64,000 nucleotides of DNA from an uncultured Collinsella sp. (GTDB taxonomy: Bacteria; Actinomycetota; Coriobacteriia; Coriobacteriales; Coriobacteriaceae). The stretch lies in assembly GCA_900540985.1 (NCBI GenBank), contig UQIC01000003.1, positions 40,112 to 104,111 on the forward strand, written 5' to 3'. Position 1 is the first letter of the stretch, and every line of letters starts with the position of its first letter. The position numbers and the translations under genes were made by a program. Of this stretch, positions 31,863-40,075 are shown piece after piece. Under the pieces are notes generated by a model, which was not told where the DNA came from, ran no database searches, and was given only the letters and a program-made list of their open reading frames with translations.

Positions 31863-32059
31863 GTTGGCCTCCAAAGTCGGAGAATTCGACGCTTACGACC
31901 AGCATCCCGCACCGCCATGACCGCGACAACGCAATCGCCGGCAATAGCCACAAAGTTTCTTTTGCTCAAAAGCTGTCGAAAAGCTCAACAACTCCCCTAC
32001 CAGCACTTTCTCTGAGCTTTTTTCGCCAGCAATCTTTTGGCCTTCCACCCTTACGCCAA

Positions 32060-32089
32060 CTGACCAAAATCTAACCAAAAGCTTGACGG
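32060..32089 (-). promoter_or_regulatory. Upstream motif with repeated TTTGGTYAG, second site
   Basis: On the minus strand CCGTCAAGCTTTTGGTTAG is followed by ATTTTGGTCAG. It matches the site at 2026-2066 in order and sequence. The 31863-32120 gap otherwise shows nothing recognisable. Confidence 0.4.
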
Positions 32090-32120
32090 AATTTGTGGAG
32101 ACCGGGACCCCATACAAAAA

Positions 32121-32280
32121 CGTGCCGCCCCAAAAGGGGCGGCACGCAAACTTCTTATCTGCTTTTCTGTAACGAGCATGCGACGACCCAACGCCGGGGC
32201 GCAGGGCGGGGAAACCTTTGCCTCGCGCGACCCTGCGAAGCCGTGAGCGAGAGGGAAAGGTTTCCCCGCCCTGCGCCCCG
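32121..32280 (-). other. Long-hairpin 3' element with terminator, copy D1
   Basis: It lies 17 bases after the stop of the membrane-protein gene at 32298. On the minus strand a perfect 25-bp stem (32195-32219 with 32256-32280, GC-rich, starting CGGGGCGCAGGGCGG) carries an inner stem and the loop words CTCACGGCTTCGCAGGG and TCGC. It is followed by a conserved 45-base spacer and the terminator GTGCCGCCCC-TTTT-GGGGCGGCAC with TTTTTG (32121-32146). Copy D2 at 33081-33238 has the same spacer, loop and terminator but a different stem. Confidence 0.82.
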
Positions 32281-32297
32281 TGGTCGGTGAGGACCGA

Positions 32298-32930
32298 CTA
32301 CATGCCCGCGAGACCGCGGGCAGCGGTGGCGCACAGAAACGCCAAGGCTAGAATCACGAGCGAGCCCGCAATATCGGCCACCACGCCCGCAAAGCGACGC
32401 TCAAACAACCAGCTCTCGAAGTGCGGGGCAACGTTGCGCCAAACACGCCACAGCAAGATGCCCATACCGATGACGCCCGGGATATTGAGCAGTAGGATCT
32501 CGGAGCACAAAAGACCGATCAGGTTACCGGCGGCAAAGCCCGCATCACCCTCGCAGTATTTGCGGTAGACCATATACAGCATGTACGCCACAAACGGCTG
32601 CAAGCACGCAGAAATAAACGAGACCACCATCGAGGGGTCCTGCGAAAAGACCTCGGTGAGTTTATCGACACTCGTGGCGTCCTTCGAAGCCAAGAATAAA
32701 CCGATAACCACAAGGGGCACCACGCCCAAAATTACCTCGACCAGAGTAAACAACTTGGCAGTCAAATCCTCACTAGCCGAATTCAAATGAGGCGCCCACT
32801 CAGGATGAGCATGCGCCCCAACCTTCTTGTCCTTCTCGACACGATCGGCCTTTTTACCCTCGGCAACCCGACGACCAGGATCCTTGCGAGTTCCCGCCGC
32901 AGCAACCCGAGCCCGAGACTTCTTGCCCAT
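32298..32930 (-). CDS. Predicted membrane protein with basic N-terminus
   Basis: A protein of 210 residues. The first 45 are highly charged (MGKKSRARVAAAGTRKDPG, then EGKKADRVEKDKK) and cytosolic. Four or five hydrophobic segments follow, among them LVEVILGVVPLVVIGLFLAS, PFVAYMLYMVY, AAGNLIGLLCSEILLLNIPG and AGSLVILALAFLCATAARGL. No family motif is recognised. The start at 32930 is the Met before the basic stretch; the upstream GGGGTG is a poor ribosome binding site. A long-hairpin element with a terminator follows the stop. Confidence 0.7.
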   Translation of the reverse strand: MGKKSRARVAAAGTRKDPGRRVAEGKKADRVEKDKKVGAHAHPEWAPHLNSASEDLTAKLFTLVEVILGVVPLVVIGLFLASKDATSVDKLTEVFSQDPSMVVSFISACLQPFVAYMLYMVYRKYCEGDAGFAAGNLIGLLCSEILLLNIPGVIGMGILLWRVWRNVAPHFESWLFERRFAGVVADIAGSLVILALAFLCATAARGLAGM

Positions 32931-33080
32931 AAAAAACACCCCATCAGGTAGTAGATAAACTAAAAGTCGCCACCCAGTGTACCCCCTAAACAACGGCGCC
33001 GCCCCAACCCGGAGCAAGCCCCGTCAACCAAATAACCGAACCATCAACCAAATGGCCGCAACCCAATCTCTATACAAAAC

Positions 33081-33238
33081 GTGCCGCCCAAAAGGGGCGG
33101 CACACAAACTTCTAATCAGCTTTTCTGTAGCGAGCACGCGACGACCCAAAGCGGGCCGGGAGGGCGGGATTACCTTCCCTCAACGCGACCCTGCGGAGCC
33201 GTGAGCGGGGAGGGAAGGTAATCCCGCCCTCCCGGCCC
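33081..33238 (-). other. Long-hairpin 3' element with terminator, copy D2
   Basis: It follows the rubrerythrin stop (33260). A perfect 28-bp stem (33153-33180 with 33211-33238, GGGCCGGGAGGGCGGGATTA...) carries the loop words GCGACCCTGCGGAGCCGTG and AGCG, nearly identical to D1, although the stem sequence differs. A terminator (33081-33103) follows the shared spacer. Confidence 0.82.
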
Positions 33239-33259
33239 AGCTCATGCCAGCGCCACGCG

Positions 33260-33799
33260 CTAGTAGTTCACCACCTGCTCCTCAAAGTACGCCTTCGGGT
33301 GGTTACACACCGGGCACACCTCAGGCGCCTCGGCACCAACGTGCAGGTGCCCGCAGTTCAGGCACTTCCACACCTTCACGCCCTCGCGCTCAAACACCTC
33401 GCCCGACTCGATGCGCTCGACGAGTTTGTTGTAGCGCTCCTCGTGGGCCTTCTCGACGGCGGCGACACCACGGAACTTCTCGGCGATCTCGGCAAAGCCC
33501 TCCTCCTCGGCGGTCTTGGCGAACTCGTCGTACATCGTGGTCCACTCGTAGTTCTCGCCCGCGGCGGCGTCGCGCAGGTTGTCCAGAGTGCCCGGAACGG
33601 CGCCGTCGTGCAGATACTTAAACCACAGCTTGGCGTGCTCGGACTCGTTGCCCGCCGTCTCGGCAAAGATATTCGAGATCTGAACGTAGCCATCCTTCTT
33701 GGCCTTGGATGCATAGTAGCGATACTTGGTGTGTGCCTGGGACTCACCGGCAAAAGCGGTCTCGAGGTTCTTCTTGGTCTGAGAGTTCTCAAAATCCAT
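33260..33799 (-). CDS. rbr: Rubrerythrin
   Basis: A non-heme iron peroxidase of anaerobes that removes H2O2 in the cytosol. It has 179 residues. A four-helix diiron domain (residues 1-135) shows the E-x6-Y and E-x2-H ligands in TAFAGESQAHTKYRYYASKA, ETAGNESEHAKLWFKYL and AAVEKAHEERYNKLVER. A C-terminal rubredoxin domain has CLNCGHLHVG and CPVCNHPKAYF, giving the four iron cysteines. AAGGGAAG lies before the ATG at 33799. It lies downstream of the rrf2-mutY-like pair, which fits an oxidative-stress neighbourhood. Identification is certain. Confidence 0.97.
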   Translation of the reverse strand: MDFENSQTKKNLETAFAGESQAHTKYRYYASKAKKDGYVQISNIFAETAGNESEHAKLWFKYLHDGAVPGTLDNLRDAAAGENYEWTTMYDEFAKTAEEEGFAEIAEKFRGVAAVEKAHEERYNKLVERIESGEVFEREGVKVWKCLNCGHLHVGAEAPEVCPVCNHPKAYFEEQVVNY

Positions 33800-33913
33800 A
33801 GGTGTACTTCCCTTCAACATATGCCGCCCGTAGGCTTCGAGCAGCCTCGTCTTTAGGATGCCCTCATGCCGAAAATCTAAACCTTACAATCCCGTTCTTC
33901 AGATTTGCATAGG

Positions 33914-34819
33914 CTAGATGCTCAGCCAGCGATCGCCCTCGACTCGGCAAAAGCCCTCACGCTCCAGGTCGGCTAGAATGCCCGCGATCAAGTCGCACTC
34001 GACCGGCCCGCGACCGGCTGCCGTCTCCATTTCGTTAACGCCCACCACGGCATCAGCAAGCGTAATCCCCGCCGGCTGGCCATCGCGCGCTGCCAGCAAC
34101 ATGCGCACGATATGCGCGCGTTTTTGGCGACGCGAGCCCTCGAACTTGGACTGACGACTATAGCCCGCCGAGCGCCTGGACGGATTGGGCAGCGTCTTCT
34201 TAAGATACGCGCCATAATCTAGCAGCGCGTAATACCACGCGCGCGGCGTATCGGCATCGTCTTGAGGCACGGCAAAGGGCGTAATCTCGTCGGTCGCCGC
34301 ATCGGGAGCCGCCGGACAGGCCGCCTGAATCAGCGGCACCAGCTCGCGATCGGGAACAGCCGGTACATCGGGAAAGAAGTGATGCAGAAAGACCGTGCGC
34401 ACGTTGGTCTCCAGATACACACCCGGAAGATCAAACGCAAACGACCGGATACCCTGCGCCGTTGCCGGGCCAATACCAGGCAGGGCAACCAAGTCACGCG
34501 TCTCACGCGGAAACTCCCCGTCCCAGTCCTCTACAACGCGCTGAGCGGCCCCGTGAAGCGCCAGAGCGCGCCGGTTGTAGCCCATGCCCTGCCAAGCGTC
34601 CAAAACATCGGAAGGCGCGGCCTGGGCAAGCGCCCGCACAGTCGGAAAACGATCGAGCCACACCGGCATGCGCGCCTCCACACGCGGCACCTGTGTTTGC
34701 TGCAGCATGACCTCAGAAAGCCAAATGATGTACGGATCGCGTGTGCGGCGCCACGGAAGGTCGCGATAACGCAGGACCCCTTCCGAACGAATCATCGAAC
34801 GAAAGGGGTCCTGAATCAT
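33914..34819 (-). CDS. MutY-like HhH-GPD DNA glycosylase without iron-sulfur cluster
   Basis: The protein has 301 residues. The adenine-glycosylase signature LSEVMLQQTQVPRV (about 34-47) and the HhH motif LPGIGPATAQGIRSFAFD (about 113-130) place it with MutY, which removes A opposite 8-oxoG. Three features deviate. The catalytic aspartate segment reads YLETNVRTVFLHHFF, with Glu where MutY has Asp (LDGNV). The four-cysteine cluster motif after the HhH domain is absent, replaced by PNPSRRSAGYSRQSKFEGS. There is no C-terminal Nudix-like 8-oxoG domain, only a short winged-helix-like tail (about 230-300). It starts 21 bases after the rrf2 gene with AAGGAG upstream. Adenine glycosylase activity is therefore likely but not certain. 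Confidence 0.82.
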   Translation of the reverse strand: MIQDPFRSMIRSEGVLRYRDLPWRRTRDPYIIWLSEVMLQQTQVPRVEARMPVWLDRFPTVRALAQAAPSDVLDAWQGMGYNRRALALHGAAQRVVEDWDGEFPRETRDLVALPGIGPATAQGIRSFAFDLPGVYLETNVRTVFLHHFFPDVPAVPDRELVPLIQAACPAAPDAATDEITPFAVPQDDADTPRAWYYALLDYGAYLKKTLPNPSRRSAGYSRQSKFEGSRRQKRAHIVRMLLAARDGQPAGITLADAVVGVNEMETAAGRGPVECDLIAGILADLEREGFCRVEGDRWLSI

Positions 34820-34840
34820 GGCTATGCTCCTTATGCGGCG

Positions 34841-35326
34841 CTATTCCTCCCGGTAAGCGCACGCACAGGTGGCGTACTCGGGAAACGCTTCGCGGTCGGC
34901 GAACTTGGGATCGACGGCCGGGAACTGGCGGTGAGCAACGATGTCGCCGAGCGAAACGGAATCGAGGTAGTCGCGCATCAACGCCTGAGCTCCGGCCCAC
35001 AGGGGATGATAGCAGCACGTGCCCATGCGCGCACAGTCACCATCGGGCGCAGTGCAATCGTTCATAACCATAGGGCCCTGAACGGCCTCGACGACCTGGC
35101 GGATAGTAACATCGTCCGGACTGACCTTGAGACGCATGCCACCGTGGACGCCACGCAGGCTCTCCACAATACCGGCCTGGACCAAACCGTGCTGAATCGA
35201 GCGGGCAAACGAATACGGGACATTGACCTCTTCGGCAGCGGTGCGAACAGAAAGCAAACGCTCCGGATCCTCGGCAAGCATCGCCAGCATACGAAGGGCG
35301 TAATCAGTCTTCCTCGATATGTCCAT
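34841..35326 (-). CDS. Rrf2-family regulator with cluster-type cysteines
   Basis: The protein has 161 residues. A winged helix opens with MDISRKTDYALRMLAML, with AAEEVNVPYSFARSIQHGLV and the wing GVHGGMRL (about 56-63). CTAPDGDCARMGTCC (about 97-111) gives C-x6-C-x5-C, as in IscR and NsrR, which bind Fe-S clusters and sense iron, NO or oxidants. GAAAGGGG lies 4 bases before the ATG. It is the first gene of a pair with the MutY-like glycosylase and may regulate it and rubrerythrin in response to oxidation (inference). The 320 bases before it, up to the tRNA terminator, hold a TATACT-like -10 at about 35489 and nothing else recognisable. Confidence 0.88.
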   Translation of the reverse strand: MDISRKTDYALRMLAMLAEDPERLLSVRTAAEEVNVPYSFARSIQHGLVQAGIVESLRGVHGGMRLKVSPDDVTIRQVVEAVQGPMVMNDCTAPDGDCARMGTCCYHPLWAGAQALMRDYLDSVSLGDIVAHRQFPAVDPKFADREAFPEYATCACAYREE

Positions 35327-35649
35327 TTTTCCCCTTTCAAGGAATACGAACAGCTCGAACGAGCTCCGGGGCCGAGCTTGTGTCGAGACGCTAAATGACC
35401 GCCAGGACATCCAAATGGTAAATCGGATATCCACTGAGTGCCGCGCTTGGAGCGAAATGCATCAAATGCGGCGCACAGTGCAATTTAGTATAACCTAACC
35501 CCCTGTCTCGTAGAACAGGTGTTGCGCAACAAAGCTGTTGTTCAGACAGATATACTCATTAGATTTTACTTGCGTTCCCGAAGGCGCGGGGGTTCTGGGC
35601 GAAGATGCACCAGGGCGATCGTTCTATCAAAACAAAGTGCATCAAACGC

Positions 35650-35673
35650 AAAAAACCACGTCCGAAGACGTGG
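35650..35673 (-). terminator. Terminator of tRNA-Asp
   Basis: The minus-strand stem CCACGTC pairs with GACGTGG around TTCG and is followed by TTTTTT, a few bases after the CCA end. Confidence 0.9.
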
Positions 35674-35685
35674 CTTTAATTGCGT

Positions 35686-35763
<78 letters not shown>

Positions 35764-35809
35764 AGGCAGACGTTCGCGTTTGTTTCCGCTCGCGTGCGCT
35801 GCGGGGATT

Positions 35810-35839
35810 AGTATACACAGAAGTCTGTCCGGCGCGCAA
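35810..35839 (-). promoter_or_regulatory. Promoter of tRNA-Asp
   Basis: TTGCGC (35839-35834) and TATACT (35815-35810) on the minus strand, 18 bases apart, lie about 46 bases before the tRNA 5' end. Confidence 0.55.
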
Positions 35840-35872
35840 CAACTTTTTTGAAAAAATTTTTCGGGGCCATCC

Positions 35873-36015
35873 GGGAGGGTCTCCGGGGCTGAGGGCGGGG
35901 GTTAAGTTTGCTGCTCTACAGTCCTGCGCAAGACGGAAAGCACATTAAGTGCTTTCCTTTGCGTGCGGAACTCGCGACAAACTTAACCCCCGCCCTCAGC
36001 CCCGGAGACCCTCCC
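35873..36015. repeat. Palindrome with perfect 37-bp arms
   Basis: Arms 35873-35909 and 35979-36015 (GGGAGGGTCTCCGGGGCTG...AAGTTT) are perfectly complementary. The 69-base interior holds a 9-bp hairpin GGAAAGCAC-ATTAA-GTGCTTTCC and the word TCCTGCGCAAGACGG. It lies between tRNA-Asp and the phosphodiesterase. The remaining bases 36016-36131 show only a short hairpin at about 36050-36075. Confidence 0.9.
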
Positions 36016-36131
36016 TGCCGTCACATTATTCAACCAGTTTTGCGGGCGTGAGCCGCTGCGCGGCTAGCCCGCGTGCTCTTCGGCGGGGTTGGTCTGATGG
36101 ATCTTGTTGAACTTCGGCCTTTGGCTTAAAG

Positions 36132-36166
36132 AAAAACGGGGGACGCATTGTGCATCCCCCGTTTTT
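36132..36166 (-). terminator. Terminator of the phosphodiesterase gene
   Basis: AAAAACGGGGGACGCA pairs with TGCATCCCCCGTTTTT (one mismatch) around TTG, 8 bases after the stop. The flanking A and T runs allow bidirectional use. Confidence 0.9.
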
Positions 36167-36173
36167 GTTGCGG

Positions 36174-36641
36174 TTAGTCTAGGTCAATAAACTTGGTACT
36201 TATGATCTTGCCGTCTTTTACTAGCATTCTGGCCATGGTGGGGCCTCGGGTGCCTCTGGGGTAGCTGGCGCTGCCCGGGTTGAGGACTAAACAACGGCCC
36301 ACTTGGGCTTCTTTGGTTACGTGGGTGTGGCCGTTGATGGCTACGTCTACGGATCCCACCGGAAGGTCTTCGCGGTAGTGGGCTACGGCGAATTTGAGGC
36401 CTTCGTAGGTAAAGAGCGCAAGACGGTCTACATCGGGGCCGTAGTCGCGGTAGTAATCGTTGTTGCCCAGTACGGCCCGCACGGGGGCGATGGTGCATAG
36501 GTGCTCGTAGTCTATCTCTGACGTGAGGTCGCCGGCGTGGATGATCAGGTCTGCGCCCTCAAGCTCATCCAAGAGCGCAGGCGATAAATAGCCGTGGGTG
36601 TCCGAGATGATGTCGATACGCTTGGCGCTTGCACTGTTCAT
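36174..36641 (-). CDS. YfcE-type metallophosphoesterase
   Basis: A cytosolic calcineurin-like phosphodiesterase of 155 residues. The metal-binding motifs are IISDTHG (about 11-17), IIHAGD (about 33-38), LGNND (about 58-62), VAHYRED (about 85-91) and INGHTH (about 102-107), with NPGSASYPRG near the end. YfcE/MJ0936-type enzymes hydrolyse small phosphodiesters in vitro; the natural substrate is unknown. GGAAGGGATCCC precedes the ATG. Terminators on both sides indicate a single-gene unit. Confidence 0.92.
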   Translation of the reverse strand: MNSASAKRIDIISDTHGYLSPALLDELEGADLIIHAGDLTSEIDYEHLCTIAPVRAVLGNNDYYRDYGPDVDRLALFTYEGLKFAVAHYREDLPVGSVDVAINGHTHVTKEAQVGRCLVLNPGSASYPRGTRGPTMARMLVKDGKIISTKFIDLD

Positions 36642-36680
36642 GGGATCCCTTCCGCAAAAAACGATTCGGCAGATACATAC

Positions 36681-36731
36681 AAAAAAGGCCCCACGGCTCC
36701 GCAGACGATGGGTCTACAGGGCTGCGGGGCC
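36681..36731 (-). terminator. Terminator of the first LytTR operon
   Basis: The minus-strand GGCCCCGCAGCC forms a long imperfect stem with GGCTCCGTGGGGCC-like sequence closing GGGGCC, followed by TTTTTT, 6 bases after the stop at 36738. Confidence 0.75.
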
Positions 36732-36737
36732 AGTGTG

Positions 36738-37454
36738 CTAGAGACTCAGGGCCTTCTTGAGCGGCACGACGCGGCGGCGCGAAACCGGCACGCGTTCGTC
36801 GACGCCCGTAATGCCCAGCTGGATGGCGCCCGAGGGCACCGTCTCGACGTCCGTAACGCACGCCAAGTTGACGATATAGCGGCGGTGAACACGGAAGAAG
36901 CCAAAGTCGCAGAGCTTGGCCTCAAACTGCGCCAGCGAGGTCGTCGACAAAAAGCGATCATCGACGGTATAGATGCAGGAGTAATCGTCCTTGGCCATGA
37001 TAAAGCGAATATCGTCCACGGGAATGAGCACCTTGCGGCCGCCCTTTTCCACCGGGATACGCTCGATGGTCACCTTGCTGTCCGTAACCGGCTTGGCGCG
37101 TTGCATGACCTTCTCGATCGCGCGATCCAAGCGAGCTTCCTCGACCGGCTTCATCAGATAATCGACGGCATCCACGTCGAATGCCTCGACCGCATGGTCA
37201 CTATACGCAGTCACAAACACGATCGCCGGCGGATTTTTGAGCTTATGCAGCGCCTCGGCAAGTTGCAGGCCCGAGGCACCGGGCATCGAGATATCGAGAA
37301 ACACGACATCCACGCGACTTTCCATAAGCATCTCGATGGCGGAGCGGACGCTCGACGCCTCCGTGATCGTGCCGATCTTGCCCGTTTGCTCGAGCAGGAA
37401 GCGAAGCTCCGAGCGAGCCGGCGCCTCATCATCCACAATCATCGCACGCAGCAT
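36738..37454 (-). CDS. LytTR-family response regulator, system 1
   Basis: A response regulator of 238 residues. The receiver domain (1-120) has MLRAMIVDDE (acidic pocket), VVFLDISMPGASG (phospho-Asp at about 54) and YLMKPVEEARL with the conserved Lys. The LytTR DNA-binding domain (about 135-235) includes VDDIRFIMAKDDYSCIYT and FFRVHRRYIVNL. The ATG at 37454 is preceded by GAAAGG at 10 bases. It follows its LytS partner by 72 bases and is clearly paralogous to the regulator at 42624. Targets are unknown; LytTR systems control murein hydrolases, carbon starvation or pyruvate uptake elsewhere. Confidence 0.93.
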   Translation of the reverse strand: MLRAMIVDDEAPARSELRFLLEQTGKIGTITEASSVRSAIEMLMESRVDVVFLDISMPGASGLQLAEALHKLKNPPAIVFVTAYSDHAVEAFDVDAVDYLMKPVEEARLDRAIEKVMQRAKPVTDSKVTIERIPVEKGGRKVLIPVDDIRFIMAKDDYSCIYTVDDRFLSTTSLAQFEAKLCDFGFFRVHRRYIVNLACVTDVETVPSGAIQLGITGVDERVPVSRRRVVPLKKALSL

Positions 37455-37526
37455 AGGGATAAAACCTTTCGTCAACTAACTACGCCGGGCATCCGTCGCA
37501 TGACGTTGAGCCCGTAGCCTTTTATT

Positions 37527-38870
37527 CTACTCTTGAATGTCGAAGATGCTCTCTGACAAATCAAGATGAAGGAGCACTTTGGTGCCCTTGCCCGGCGCCG
37601 ATTCGACACGCGTATAGGAGTGCGGCCCATAAAAGCGATGGATGCGCTCCGAAATATTGTGCATGGCCACACCGGCGCCGCCACCCTGGGGAGAGCTGGC
37701 GTCGGGACGGGCAGAGCGCTCGTCAAACAGTCTGGCGGCGGTACCCTCATCCATGCCCACGCCATTATCGGCCACGGCAATCAAGATTGCATCCTCGCCG
37801 TCTTGGTGAACGGTCACGTCGATCCTCAGGGCGTCGTCATCGCCCATACCATGACGTACGGCGTTCTCGACAATCGGCTGGATCACGAACGCCGGCACCA
37901 GCGTATCTTCTACGTCCTCGGACACATCGAACGTCGCAAGCACGCGGTCCTCGCCAAAGCGGGCCTTCTCAAAGGTAAGGTAGCGCTTGGTCTGTGCGAC
38001 CTCGCGCGAGACCGGAATAAGCGATCCCGAGTTGTCGAGCGTGGCACGATAGAACGATGAGAACTCACGAAGCAGTTCGCGAGCCCGCAGCGGGTCGGTG
38101 CGCGTAAACGATGCAATGGTGTTCAGCGTGTTGAACAGGAAGTGTGGGTTAATCTGCGCCTGCAGCGCACGCACCTCGGCGCGCGCTGTGAGTTCCTTTT
38201 GCACCTCGAGCTCGTGGATGGCGAGCTGCGTGGACAAGATCTCGGCAAAGCCCGAGGCAAGCGCGTACTGGGTACGGTCGACGGCGCGCGGGGTCTTGTA
38301 GTAGAACTTGAGCGTGCCGACGGTACGATCGCCCACCTTGATGGGGGCGATAATGCCGGCGGGGACTTGGTTGTGCGAGCCATCCGAGCCCACGACATCC
38401 ACCATACGGTTGAACGACTGCACGATGCCATGTTCGATAACGTAGCGTGTGGCAAGCGTGTGGATGGGAGAATCTGGCAGTAGTTTTTCCTCAAACTCGC
38501 CCGCGCAGGCCAACACGTTGCCCTCGTCGGTGATGGCCACCGTCATGGCGCGCGTCTCGGGCAGGATACGCCGGCACACCAAACGCGCCGATTCCTGCGT
38601 CAGACCGCCCTTAATGTCCTCGAGCATGGCCGAGGCCACCGAGAGCGTCTCCTCGGTGTACTGGGAGCGCACCGAATCGGGATTGAGCGTCAAAAAGATA
38701 AAGATGCACAGAAAGATGCACAGCAGCGCGCAGGCAATCACCGTGGCGATCGGCTCGATACCGGTCACCAAGGCAAAAATAAAGTACACCAGCACGCAAA
38801 TGGCGCAGGCAACGGCAATGATGCGAAAGATTGATATTGAACTATCGCGCTGGGCGCGGCGGTCGATCAT
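37527..38870 (-). CDS. LytS-type sensor histidine kinase, system 1
   Basis: A sensor kinase of 447 residues with two N-terminal membrane helices (about 13-62, ISIFRIIAVACAICVLVYFI and VIACALLCIFLCIFIFL). A GAF-like sensing part (about 90-225) follows. The HisKA_7TM-less kinase core has QINPHFLFNTLNTI with the phosphoacceptor His (about 247) and an ATP-binding domain with IQPIVENAVRHG (N box), ADNGVGMDEG (G1) and GGGAGVAMHNI (G2). Its ATG overlaps the stop of the glycosyltransferase gene as ATGA, so it is translationally coupled to it. It acts with the regulator downstream. The signal is unknown. Confidence 0.92.
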   Translation of the reverse strand: MIDRRAQRDSSISIFRIIAVACAICVLVYFIFALVTGIEPIATVIACALLCIFLCIFIFLTLNPDSVRSQYTEETLSVASAMLEDIKGGLTQESARLVCRRILPETRAMTVAITDEGNVLACAGEFEEKLLPDSPIHTLATRYVIEHGIVQSFNRMVDVVGSDGSHNQVPAGIIAPIKVGDRTVGTLKFYYKTPRAVDRTQYALASGFAEILSTQLAIHELEVQKELTARAEVRALQAQINPHFLFNTLNTIASFTRTDPLRARELLREFSSFYRATLDNSGSLIPVSREVAQTKRYLTFEKARFGEDRVLATFDVSEDVEDTLVPAFVIQPIVENAVRHGMGDDDALRIDVTVHQDGEDAILIAVADNGVGMDEGTAARLFDERSARPDASSPQGGGAGVAMHNISERIHRFYGPHSYTRVESAPGKGTKVLLHLDLSESIFDIQE

Positions 38871-40054
38871 TCGGCCCCCTCCAGGATACTGATCAGTTGT
38901 GCGTCACGCCAAAGCCCGTCCATGATCTTGGGCCAAAAGCTCTGGAAACGCAGGTAGCTTGCAGCGTTTTGGCGCGCATAGGCCTTTGCCTCGCCGATAC
39001 CATGGCGCCAAATGCGCAGGTAGCCCTCATGCTCGCGGGTAAACACGCTGCGGACCATAGCGGTCTTGCGCACGCGGTCGTCGAGCTCGCGCGAAATCCA
39101 TGGGCCCGGGTAGGGCATGAGCGATGCCGCCGTAACGGGAATGAGCTCCTTTTGATGCGCGGCGAATGTCAACTTGGCCCGTTCGTAGTACCAACGGTAT
39201 ACATCCTGCATAAAGCGCGGTGAGCGCTTTTCGGACTCCGGAGGCAGATGGCGCACGGTCCACTCGTTATCGAACCACACGTCGTAGCCAAACATGCGCA
39301 TGTTAAAGAGGTAATCCAAGTCCTCGCCGCGGGTGATAAACGGGTCAAAGGCTACACGCGTAAAGGCGCGGGCGTGCAGGGCCATCAGGCCGCCGCACAC
39401 GTAGTTGGAGCGCGAGATGCGGGTGCCCGAGAGCGCCCTTTTCATCCAACGGTTGAACTCGATGCGCTTGGTCCACCAACGATGGCAGATGCCCGCCTTG
39501 TCCGTGGGAGCCAGCGGCGAGCCGTCGCGATCGTAGAAATAGCCGCTCTTGACCAAGATCGGCAAGCCCTGACGCGTCTGCTGCCCCAACGCATAGGTCG
39601 CGCGCTTCATAAAGTCGGCGTCGATGACAGTCTCATCGTCATCCAAAAAGATAACCGCGTCATGCCCCAGCACAGCGGCACAGGCTAGCCCCATGTTGCG
39701 GATGGCACCGTAGCCTCGCAGGCTCACGCACTCGCCCGAACCCTTGGGCGCGATCTGAGCAACCCGGTCTGCGATGCGCGAGGCCTGGGTGTTGGTGACA
39801 ACGGTGACCTTGAGCGTGGGATGCGCGTCGACAATCTCGTGCACGCGCAGCGACACATCGGCTGTGGCAGAAACGGGACAGACCACCAAAAGGATGATGC
39901 GCGGAATGTCGCACACCTGCTCAAGCGAGGCCAAGCAGCGGTCAAGTTCGGGATTGTCGGCGTTGAGTCGCGTCGAATGGTCATAGGTGCCAGGGGCGTT
40001 TGCGCAAGCGTCATCGCCCGCCCAATACGTTGGAATCACGACTGTGGCGTTCAT
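38867..40054 (-). CDS. Family-2 glycosyltransferase
   Basis: A GT-A fold glycosyltransferase of 395 residues. MNATVVIPTYWAG opens the nucleotide-sugar site, AVIFLDDDETVID (about 133-145) contains the DxD motif, and FITRGEDLDYLFNMRMFGYD (about 241-260) has the ED acid motif of GT2. No membrane helices are evident. The acceptor could be a cell-wall polymer or an extracellular glycan. AGGGAGGG precedes the start. The 4-base overlap with lytS is unusual for a biosynthetic gene and suggests that the sensor pair watches the same envelope process (inference). Confidence 0.85.
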   Translation of the reverse strand: MNATVVIPTYWAGDDACANAPGTYDHSTRLNADNPELDRCLASLEQVCDIPRIILLVVCPVSATADVSLRVHEIVDAHPTLKVTVVTNTQASRIADRVAQIAPKGSGECVSLRGYGAIRNMGLACAAVLGHDAVIFLDDDETVIDADFMKRATYALGQQTRQGLPILVKSGYFYDRDGSPLAPTDKAGICHRWWTKRIEFNRWMKRALSGTRISRSNYVCGGLMALHARAFTRVAFDPFITRGEDLDYLFNMRMFGYDVWFDNEWTVRHLPPESEKRSPRFMQDVYRWYYERAKLTFAAHQKELIPVTAASLMPYPGPWISRELDDRVRKTAMVRSVFTREHEGYLRIWRHGIGEAKAYARQNAASYLRFQSFWPKIMDGLWRDAQLISILEGAE

Positions 40055-40075
40055 GCCTTACCCTCCCTGCAACAC

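Noticed and set aside
32121..33238. CRISPR-like array from the repeated 45-base words near 32.15 and 33.1 kb
   Set aside because: Only two copies about 960 bases apart with a gene between, and no cas genes; they are flanks of the long-hairpin elements.
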